Part shown: positions 1 to 5,903 of the stretch, one piece after another
Numbering within the stretch: the stretch's first letter is position 1
Layout: every line of letters starts with the position of its first letter
Assembly (NCBI GenBank): GCA_023423475.1
Contig: JAFAFN010000366.1
Span: forward strand, 1-5,903
DNA: 5,903 nucleotides
Direction of reading: 5' to 3'
Origin: Actinomycetes bacterium
Lineage (GTDB): Bacteria > Actinomycetota > Acidimicrobiia > Acidimicrobiales > Microtrichaceae
Notes under the pieces: model-generated
Told to the model about the DNA's origin: nothing
Databases searched by the model: none
The model's input: the letters and a program-made list of their open reading frames with translations, nothing else
Made by a program: the position numbers and the translations under genes

Positions 1-2124
1 GTGCGCAACTCCGAGCGACGCCTGCGAGCCCTGCTCGAGAACAGCAACGACTGCCTCGTCGTGTGCGACCGGGACCTGATCGTGACCTACGCGAGTGACC
101 CGATGGTGCGCATCCTGGGGTTCCGACCCGAGGACGCCATCGGCGGACACGTCGCAGCGGCGGTCCAGGAGCCCGACCGAGCCGCGCTGATCGATGCGCA
201 TCGCGAGGTGATCGACGACGCCGCTCGTGTTCGGCGCCTGCAGGTCCGTTGCACCGACTCGACCGGGGCCACGCGGTGGATCGAGACCGTGATCGCGAAC
301 CACCTCGACGACGACGAGGTCGCCGGCGTCGTGTCGAACTTCCGGGACGTGACCGAACATCGGCGCGCCTCGAGTGCGCTGCGCGAGCAGACCGCCGAGG
401 TGGCACGCGCCCGGCAGGATCGCCGCCTCCTCTCGGAGATCTTCGATCTCAGCGACGACCTCGCCGTGCTCTTCGACGCGACCGGTCGTGTCCGCTACAT
501 GAACGCAGCGGCGCGTCGCTTCTTCGACGTCGAGTCGGTCGAGCACACCGGTCGGCTCGGGGTCGACTGGCACCCCGAGGGCACCTGGCTCGAGCCGATC
601 GAGGCGATGGTCGGCGGGGAGTCTGTCGACCGGAGCTGGTCGGGTGAGGCGACCGTGGTGCGTCCGCACGGCGAGGTCGTGCCGATGCTGGTGCAGGTGC
701 TCGTGCACGACGATGCGGCGGACCCCGACCATCGTTCGTACTCGGTCGTGGGTCGCGACATCGGTGACCGCAAGCGACTCGAGCTGTCCCTGGAGCAGCA
801 GGCCACGCACGACTCGTTGACGGGACTCGCCAACCGGTCGCTGCTCTTCGAGCGGATCGCCCACGCGCTCCACGGGCTCCGCCAGGTGCCGGGCCGCCAC
901 TCGATCGCCCTGCTCTTCGTCGACATCGATCACTTCAAGTCCGTCAACGACACCCTCGGCCACGCGCTCGGTGACCAGGTGCTGCGCAGCGTCGCGGACC
1001 GGATCACCGGTGTGGTGCGACCGGGGGACACCGTGGCGCGCTTCGGCGGTGACGAGTTCGTGGTGCTCTGCGAGCGGCTCGACCGACCCGAGGACGCGGT
1101 CGTGATCGCCCATCGGATCGAGTCGGCACTGCGCGCCCCGTGGGTCATCGGTGGACGAGAGGTGCAGCTCGGCGTCTCGATCGGCATCTCGTTCGCGGAC
1201 GAGTCCGACGACGACCCCTCCGCCGTCCTGCGCGACGCGGACACGGCGATGTACCGGGCGAAGGCCGACGGCCGGGGTCGATGGGTCATCTTCGACGACG
1301 AACTGCGCGAACGTGCCACCGAACGGCAGCGCATCGAGACGTCGCTGCGGCGAACCAGCCACGGCGAGGAGCTCGAGCTCTACTACCAGCCGGTGGTCGA
1401 GCTCGCGACCGGTCGCATCACCGGCGTCGAGTCGCTCCTCCGATGGCGCCACGACGGTCGTCTCGTGCAGCCGGCGGACTTCGTCCCGATCGCCGAGGAG
1501 ACCGGGCTGATCGTCCCGGTCGGCGCGTGGGCGCTCGAGACGGCGTGCGAACAGCTCTCGGAGTGGCAGGCGCTCCCGGGGTGGGAGGACATGCGCCTCG
1601 CGGTGAACGTCTCCGCCCGTCAGCTCCAGCACCCGAGCTTCGCCGGCGTGGTGGCCGAGGTGACCGATGCATCGGTCACGACCCCGGGTTCGCTGTGGCT
1701 CGAGATCACCGAGAGCGTCATGCTCGACGACGTGGTGTCGGCGCGGAGCCGACTCGAGCGCCTCAAGCTGCTCGGGGTCCGGATCGCGCTCGACGACTTC
1801 GGAACCGGCTACTCGTCGCTGACGTACCTGCGCAGCTTCCCGGTCGACGCCGTGAAGCTCGACCGATCGTTCGTCGCCGGGATCGGGGTCGACGACGGTG
1901 ACACCGCCATCGTGAACGCGGTCGTGAACCTCGCCCACGCGCTCGACAAGGAGTGCGTGGCCGAGGGCGTCGAGACCGCCGCGCAGGCCGACGCGCTCCG
2001 ACGGCTCGGGTGCCGTTCGGCGCAGGGCTACCACTTCGCCAAGCCGCTGTCGGCCGACGAGGTCACCGACCTGCTGCTCGACCGTCACGGTCTCCTCGTG
2101 CCCATGGGCTCGATGCGGGGCTGA
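1..2124 (+). CDS. PAS-PAS-GGDEF-EAL cyclic-di-GMP synthase/phosphodiesterase (probably 5'-truncated by window edge)
   Basis: This is a sensory protein predicted to make and break cyclic di-GMP. In order it has PAS 1 (about residues 4-122, ending in the PAC-like stretch FRDVTEHR), a short charged helix likely to be coiled coil (about 118-148), PAS 2 (about 145-258, ending VVGRDIGDRK), GGDEF (about 268-432) and EAL (about 455-695). The GGDEF domain keeps DSLTGLANR, the metal-binding region VDIDHFK (D308/D310), an exact GGDEF loop (349-353), and an RxxD inhibitory site (R340-D343) five residues before it. In the EAL domain, Q463, E477, N536, E568, D598-D599, K619, E658 and Q675 match the usual catalytic positions; the signature triplet reads ESL, which keeps the metal-binding Glu. 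Both activities therefore look possible; which one dominates cannot be read from sequence. No membrane segment or signal peptide is visible, so it is probably cytosolic in the part seen. The frame is open from base 1. The GTG there could be a start, but the protein would begin almost directly in a PAS domain, so further upstream domains are likely. The PAS ligands are unknown. Confidence 0.95.
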   Translation: MRNSERRLRALLENSNDCLVVCDRDLIVTYASDPMVRILGFRPEDAIGGHVAAAVQEPDRAALIDAHREVIDDAARVRRLQVRCTDSTGATRWIETVIANHLDDDEVAGVVSNFRDVTEHRRASSALREQTAEVARARQDRRLLSEIFDLSDDLAVLFDATGRVRYMNAAARRFFDVESVEHTGRLGVDWHPEGTWLEPIEAMVGGESVDRSWSGEATVVRPHGEVVPMLVQVLVHDDAADPDHRSYSVVGRDIGDRKRLELSLEQQATHDSLTGLANRSLLFERIAHALHGLRQVPGRHSIALLFVDIDHFKSVNDTLGHALGDQVLRSVADRITGVVRPGDTVARFGGDEFVVLCERLDRPEDAVVIAHRIESALRAPWVIGGREVQLGVSIGISFADESDDDPSAVLRDADTAMYRAKADGRGRWVIFDDELRERATERQRIETSLRRTSHGEELELYYQPVVELATGRITGVESLLRWRHDGRLVQPADFVPIAEETGLIVPVGAWALETACEQLSEWQALPGWEDMRLAVNVSARQLQHPSFAGVVAEVTDASVTTPGSLWLEITESVMLDDVVSARSRLERLKLLGVRIALDDFGTGYSSLTYLRSFPVDAVKLDRSFVAGIGVDDGDTAIVNAVVNLAHALDKECVAEGVETAAQADALRRLGCRSAQGYHFAKPLSADEVTDLLLDRHGLLVPMGSMRG

Positions 2125-2130
2125 TCCCCC

Positions 2131-2190
2131 GCAGTTCAGCAGGGCCGGCTGCAGTTCAGAAGGGCCAGCTGCAGGTCAGAAGGGCAGGCC
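2131..2190. repeat. Three tandem copies of a 20-bp unit over the 3' end of the dehydrogenase gene
   Basis: Three head-to-tail units lie at 2131-2150, 2151-2170 and 2171-2190, each starting GCAG(T/G)TCAG and continuing (C/A)AGGGC. Units 1 and 2 match at 18 of 20 positions; unit 3 matches each of the others at 16 of 20. Unit 3 contains the last codons and the stop (complement of 2176-2178) of the minus-strand dehydrogenase gene. Units 1 and 2 fill most of the 51-bp gap to the convergent cyclic-di-GMP gene. Each unit carries a minus-strand TGA (complement of TCA), and because 20 is not a multiple of three the three stops fall in three different frames. I see no T-run and no strong stem here; only the 6-bp palindrome CTGCAG occurs at each unit junction, so this is not a convincing intrinsic terminator. 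The likely origin is slippage duplication of the gene end (inference). Confidence 0.85.
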
Positions 2191-3582
2191 GGGGTGGCCG
2201 AGCACGCCGAGCGGGTCGACCGACGCCTTGAGCGCCCCGAGGATCCGTTGCTCCGCCGGTGGGGTCCTGCGCCGCCACTCCTCGGCGTTCACGGGGCCGA
2301 TGCCGTGTTCGGCGCTGTAGCTGCCGCCGAAGCGCTCGACGGTGACCTCGACGACCGCCTGCCGTAGATCGATCAGCTCGTCGCTGCTCGGGGGTGCGTC
2401 CATCGGCCAGACCACGTTGCAGTGCACGCCGCCGTCGCCCCAGTGCCCGAAGTCGGCGACCCGGGCACGGGGCGCGCGGCGAGGGACCAGCTCCGTGACG
2501 ACCGCGCAGAGCTCCGGGAGCAGCGGCCGTGGGACGGACAGGTCGAAGCCGGTGACGGTGCCGTGCGCCTTCAGTCCGTCGCTGACCGCATGGCGGAGCC
2601 GCCACGCGTGCTCCGGGGGCACGACCACCGCGTCCGCGAGGAGCCCCCGCCCACGGCACCGCTCGAGCACGCCGACGAGGCGGTCCTCGGCGCCCGGCGG
2701 GCCGCTGAGCTCCACGAGCACCAGCCGCCCGGTCGCCGTCGGGATCGGCAGCGGGACACCCGCGTGCTCGACGCCGGCAGCGACCGCAGCTGCGGACAGC
2801 ACCTCGTAGGCCGACAGATCCCGTACCGCCGCCCGTTCGAACTCGCCGAGTGCGGTCACGGCGGCGGCGTCGTCGACGGGGGACCACCACGCGCAGGCCC
2901 GATCGGGCTCGCGCACGTCGAGCTCGACCTTGACCGCCGTGACGATGCCGAGCGCTCCGGAGGAACCGACGAGCAGCTGCTCGAGCGCCGGGCCCTCGTT
3001 GCGCTTGCGCAGGCCGTCGACCCGACCGACGACCGAGCAGTCCTCGTCCGCGATCACGGCCTGGACGCCGAGCAGGTGATGTCGCATGTCGCCGTAGCGG
3101 AGCATCCTGGCGCCACCGGTGTTGGTCGCGACCATGCCGCCGAGCGACGGATCCGCGCCGAGGTCGATCGCCAGGTGGAGCCCGTGGGGTGCCGCGGCGT
3201 CGTTCAGCTCGGACAGCCGGACGCCGGCGCCGGCGATCGCGGTCCGGTCGTCGGGGTCGACCTGCAGCGGTGCGCGGAGCAGGTCGGTGCTCACCACGAT
3301 CGCGGCGCGCGTCCCTGGGACCGACGAGCCGACCAGACCCGAGTTCGCTCCTTGTGGAACCAGGTGGACCAGGTGGCGTCGTGCCCAGGCGACGACGGCA
3401 CGTACCTGATCGGTCGTCCGTGGCCGGGCCACCGCGGTGAGCTCACCCCCGGCACCGCGAGCGGGGACCCGGTACCGCTCGAGGTCGTCGCTGCCCGTGA
3501 CCAGGAGCTCGCCGTCGAGCAGCGTGCGGAGCTCGTCGAGCGCGTCGCCGGACGGCGGGGTGTCGGTCATGGGCCCCATCAT
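2176..3582 (-). CDS. FAD-binding 2-hydroxyacid dehydrogenase (GlcD / D-2-hydroxyglutarate dehydrogenase-like)
   Basis: This 468-residue flavoenzyme of the VAO/PCMH superfamily is predicted to oxidise a D-2-hydroxyacid (D-2-hydroxyglutarate, D-lactate or glycolate type) to the 2-oxoacid, passing electrons from FAD to an acceptor not seen here. The N-terminal FAD-binding half has PQGANSGLVG (76-85), GGMVATNTGG (148-157), LRYGDM (161-166), LRKRNEG (191-197) and VGSSGALGI (205-213), a series that resembles the D-2-hydroxyglutarate dehydrogenase branch. The C-terminal FAD-oxidase domain has DLSVP (347-351), GHWGDGGVH with H380 and H387, and SAEHGIG with E425, the expected metal/substrate ligands. 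Two small departures are visible: GDGG replaces the common GDGN, and the tail reads GVLGHPG where GVLNPG is usual. Length is normal for the family. ATG codons at 3582, 3579 and 3570 are all possible starts; none has a clear Shine-Dalgarno sequence, and the conserved region begins well after all three. No signal peptide or membrane helix is seen. It is convergent with the upstream signalling gene and divergent from the sulfatase, so it is probably transcribed alone. The fold is certain; the substrate is not. Confidence 0.93.
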   Translation of the reverse strand: MMGPMTDTPPSGDALDELRTLLDGELLVTGSDDLERYRVPARGAGGELTAVARPRTTDQVRAVVAWARRHLVHLVPQGANSGLVGSSVPGTRAAIVVSTDLLRAPLQVDPDDRTAIAGAGVRLSELNDAAAPHGLHLAIDLGADPSLGGMVATNTGGARMLRYGDMRHHLLGVQAVIADEDCSVVGRVDGLRKRNEGPALEQLLVGSSGALGIVTAVKVELDVREPDRACAWWSPVDDAAAVTALGEFERAAVRDLSAYEVLSAAAVAAGVEHAGVPLPIPTATGRLVLVELSGPPGAEDRLVGVLERCRGRGLLADAVVVPPEHAWRLRHAVSDGLKAHGTVTGFDLSVPRPLLPELCAVVTELVPRRAPRARVADFGHWGDGGVHCNVVWPMDAPPSSDELIDLRQAVVEVTVERFGGSYSAEHGIGPVNAEEWRRRTPPAEQRILGALKASVDPLGVLGHPGLPF

Positions 3583-3625
3583 GTCCGCAGCGGAGACACT
3601 GCGGGCGCCGGCGGCCCTGGCTCCC

Positions 3626-3640
3626 TACGCTGCAGCCGTG
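3626..3640 (+). promoter_or_regulatory. Putative leaderless promoter -10 element (TACGCT) for the sulfatase gene
   Basis: TACGCT at 3626-3631 fits the actinobacterial -10 pattern TANNNT. It is followed by exactly six bases and then the GTG at 3638, the spacing expected when transcription starts at the first base of the start codon. No purine-rich Shine-Dalgarno sequence lies before this GTG, which agrees with leaderless translation. I see no good -35 hexamer at the usual distance, but such promoters often lack one. The call is from pattern and spacing only. Confidence 0.5.
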
Positions 3641-5903
3641 ACGAGCAGCGCCCCCGACCAGCACGAGACCGATCCCACTGCGCCCTACGCCGGATTCGGC
3701 GGGACCGTGGGACGGGTCTTCGCCACCTCCGAGCCCTCGTGGCCCGAGCCCCGCCTGCCCGAGGGCGCGCCGAACATCGTGGTGATGATGTGCGACGACC
3801 TGGGGTTCGCCGACCTGGGTTGCTACGGGTCCGAGATCCCCACGCCGAACATCGACCGACTGGCCGCCGAGGGTGTCCGGTTCACCGACTACCACTCGAC
3901 GCCGATGTGCTCCCCGACCCGTGCGGCCCTGCTCACCGGTCTCGAGCCGCACCGGGCCGGTGTCGGACACGTGGCCCACTCCGACCCCGGGTTCCCCGGC
4001 TACGAGATGCAGCTCACGCCCTTCGCCCCGACGATCGCCGAGGTGCTGCGCGGCGTCGGCTACCAGACGCTCATGGTCGGCAAGTGGCACCTGACCAAGG
4101 ACAGCAACGCCAACGACGCGGGCGACCGGTCGTCGTGGCCTCTGCAGAAGGGGTTCGACCGCTACTACGGCTTCCTCGACGGCTTCACCAACCTGCACCA
4201 GCCCCATCGGCTGGTCGAGGACAACCACGCAGTGGCGATCGACGAGTACCCGGATGGCTACTTCCTCACCGACGATCTGACGGACCGTGCCGTCGCGATG
4301 ATCCGCGAGTCCAAGGCGTCCGACCCGTCGAAGCCGTTCCTGCTGTACCACGCGCAGGGCGCGGTGCACGCGCCGCTGCACGCCAAGGCCGACGACATCG
4401 CCCGCCACGACGGGCGCTACCGAGAGGGCTGGGACGTGGTGCGACGTGCGCGTCACGAGCGTCAGCTCGAGCTCGGGGTGATCCCGCCCGGCACCGAGTT
4501 GGCGCCCCGGAACTCCGAACCGGGCGACGACGTACCGGCCTGGGACGACCTCGACGAGGACCGTCAGCGCCTGTTCGCCAAGTACATGTCGGTCTATGCG
4601 GCGATGGTCGACAACATCGACCAGAACGTCGGCCGGCTGCGAGCCGCGCTCGAGGAGCTGGGGGAGTGGGAGAACACGATCTTCGTGTTCACCTCGGACA
4701 ACGGCGGTTCGCGCGAGGGCGAGGCCGACGGCACGAGCGCCTACCTGCGCACCCTGCACTTCGGTCGCACCGGTGCCGAGGAGCCCTTCGATGAGGACCT
4801 CTCGCGCCTCGACGAGATGGGCGGGCCGACCACCTTCCCGCACTACCCGCGGGGCTGGGCGATGGTGTCCAACACGCCGTTCCGCCTCTACAAGATCAAC
4901 GCGCACCGCGGCGGCCACTCGGTGCCGTTCGTGGTGTCCTGGCCGGGCGGCGGAGTGCCGGCGGGTGAGCTGCGCTCGCAGTTCCTGCACGTCACCGATC
5001 TGCTGCCCACGCTGCTCGGGCTCGTCGGCGTCGATCGTCCGGCGACCTGGAACGGCTCGCCGTCCCTCCAGCTCTCGGGCGAGGACGTCGGTGCCGCGCT
5101 CTTCGACGGCGGTGCGCCCGGTCGCTCCGGCGACGTGGTGATCGAGAACGAGGGGCACCGCGGCTTCCGGCGAGACGGTTGGGAGGCGGTGACGCGCCAC
5201 GAGGCGCTCACCGCGTTCTCCCAGGAGCCGTGGGAGCTCTTCGACATGACGTCGGATCCGTCGCAGGTGCACGACCTGTCCACGGTCCACCCGGAGCGCC
5301 TCGCCGAGCTCGTCGAGGCGTGGGACGTCGCGGCGTGGCACCACCAGATCTTCCCGCTCGACGAGGGCACCGGCTATCGCTACCTGCTGCGGCCGCCGTG
5401 GACGGAGCGCTACGACCGTCCGGTGGTGCTGCACCGAGGGACCCCGTCCCTCGATCGGTGGCGCTCCCAGCGGCTCATCCTCTGGCGCGACGTCACGTTC
5501 ACCGCGTCGGTCACCATCGAGGAGGGCGACAGAGGGATCCTGGTCGCGCACGGCGACCAGGGCGGTGGTTACGCGCTCTACCTGGACGTCACCGGCGAGC
5601 TGGTCGCGGTCCACAACGGCTACGGACTGATGGGCGAGGTCCGAGGCCCGGTCGTGTCGCCGGGCACCCACGAGCTCGAGCTCCGCATCACCTGCCCGGG
5701 CCAGAACCTCTGGGACATCGCACTCGCCGTCGACGGCGTCGAGGTGGCCCGGGGCGAGGGCTTCCGGCTCCTCATGGCCATGGCGCCGTTCCAGGGGATC
5801 GATGTGGGCGTGGACCGTCGCTCGCCGGTCAGCTGGGAGCTGTACGAGCGCCACGGCACCTTCCCCTTCACCGGTGAGCTGCACCAGCTGGCGGTCCAGC
5901 CGG
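3638..5903 (+). CDS. Arylsulfatase-type sulfatase, formylglycine-dependent (3' end cut by window edge)
   Basis: This type I sulfatase is predicted to hydrolyse sulfate esters. The frame stays open for 755 codons to the window end. It carries the formylglycine signature C-S-P-T-R-A-A-L-L-T-G: C91 should be converted to formylglycine by a separate maturation enzyme that is not in this window. Other active-site residues are in place: D53-D54 (MCDDLGFADLG), R95, K149 and H151 (GKWH), H244 (AVHAPLH), D354-N355 (TSDNGG) and K419 (LYKINAHRGG). The spacing from D54 to C91, 37 residues, equals that of the Pseudomonas arylsulfatase AtsA as I recall it. From about residue 600 a beta-rich domain follows (GGGYALYLD, DVGVDRRSPVS, FPFTGELHQLAV), typical of large arylsulfatases; the match to its last strand suggests only a few residues are missing. 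There is no signal peptide, so it is probably cytosolic. GTG 3638 is preferred because family members begin a few residues before a PYxGF...GRxF segment like the one here, and because of the -10 element just upstream. An in-frame ATG at 3581 is the alternative. The substrate cannot be named. Confidence 0.93.
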   Translation, partial: MTSSAPDQHETDPTAPYAGFGGTVGRVFATSEPSWPEPRLPEGAPNIVVMMCDDLGFADLGCYGSEIPTPNIDRLAAEGVRFTDYHSTPMCSPTRAALLTGLEPHRAGVGHVAHSDPGFPGYEMQLTPFAPTIAEVLRGVGYQTLMVGKWHLTKDSNANDAGDRSSWPLQKGFDRYYGFLDGFTNLHQPHRLVEDNHAVAIDEYPDGYFLTDDLTDRAVAMIRESKASDPSKPFLLYHAQGAVHAPLHAKADDIARHDGRYREGWDVVRRARHERQLELGVIPPGTELAPRNSEPGDDVPAWDDLDEDRQRLFAKYMSVYAAMVDNIDQNVGRLRAALEELGEWENTIFVFTSDNGGSREGEADGTSAYLRTLHFGRTGAEEPFDEDLSRLDEMGGPTTFPHYPRGWAMVSNTPFRLYKINAHRGGHSVPFVVSWPGGGVPAGELRSQFLHVTDLLPTLLGLVGVDRPATWNGSPSLQLSGEDVGAALFDGGAPGRSGDVVIENEGHRGFRRDGWEAVTRHEALTAFSQEPWELFDMTSDPSQVHDLSTVHPERLAELVEAWDVAAWHHQIFPLDEGTGYRYLLRPPWTERYDRPVVLHRGTPSLDRWRSQRLILWRDVTFTASVTIEEGDRGILVAHGDQGGGYALYLDVTGELVAVHNGYGLMGEVRGPVVSPGTHELELRITCPGQNLWDIALAVDGVEVARGEGFRLLMAMAPFQGIDVGVDRRSPVSWELYERHGTFPFTGELHQLAVQP

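Noticed and set aside
2125..2190. Possible bidirectional intrinsic terminator between the convergent genes
   Set aside because: Only a 6-bp CTGCAG pairing with a 14-base loop and isolated GGCC matches can be drawn, and there is no T-run on either strand. The repeat explains the similarity better than a hairpin.
2156..2890. A 244-codon minus-strand frame overlapping the 3' half of the dehydrogenase and ending in the second repeat unit
   Set aside because: It is out of frame with the conserved dehydrogenase, and is Arg/Gly/Ala-rich with no motif. Its stop is simply the TGA of the second repeat unit.
2422..4794. A 790-codon open frame on the plus strand crossing the dehydrogenase gene and into the sulfatase
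   Set aside because: It runs antisense to a well-conserved FAD enzyme and then out of frame in the sulfatase. The protein is Arg/Ala/Gly-rich with no motif, as expected for a shadow frame in GC-rich DNA.
3443..5884. An 813-codon open frame on the minus strand, antisense to most of the sulfatase gene
   Set aside because: High GC and the codon bias of the real gene remove stops in this antisense frame. The translation is a low-complexity mix of R, V, A, H and G with no recognisable domain, whereas the plus strand shows clear sulfatase catalytic motifs.
1..5903. A mobile element, CRISPR array, toxin-antitoxin pair, defence system or tRNA
   Set aside because: I found no terminal inverted repeats, spaced direct repeats, transposase or nuclease motifs, or tRNA-like folds. 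Three ordinary genes account for nearly every base.

Overview
The window is very GC-rich (about 70% by eye), almost entirely coding, and biased towards GAC, GAG, CTC and CGC codons. One start looks like a leaderless GTG with a TANNNT -10 element. This suits a high-GC actinobacterium, possibly an environmental lineage such as the Acidimicrobiia, but no taxonomic marker gene is present and the assignment is an inference.

Layout: (1) positions 1-2124, plus strand: a PAS-PAS-GGDEF-EAL cyclic-di-GMP signalling protein, reading in from the left edge and probably missing its N-terminus. (2) positions 2125-2175: a short convergent gap holding two copies of a 20-bp tandem repeat; the third copy lies over the stop codon of the next gene. 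(3) positions 2176-3582, minus strand: a complete FAD-linked 2-hydroxyacid dehydrogenase of the GlcD / D-2-hydroxyglutarate dehydrogenase type. (4) positions 3583-3637: a short divergent intergenic region with a good leaderless-type -10 element for the next gene. (5) positions 3638-5903, plus strand: a formylglycine-dependent arylsulfatase-type sulfatase with an all-beta C-terminal domain. It runs off the right edge, apparently only a few residues short of complete. No stretch above 300 bases lacks a gene.

The three genes form no obvious pathway. The first two converge and the last two diverge, so each is probably its own transcription unit: a second-messenger regulator, an oxidoreductase of 2-hydroxyacid metabolism, and a sulfate-ester hydrolase. 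I found no RNA gene, CRISPR array, mobile element or phage signature, and no evidence of a new multi-gene system. The most unusual non-coding feature is the 20-bp triplication at the end of the dehydrogenase gene, which places a TGA in each of the three minus-strand frames.
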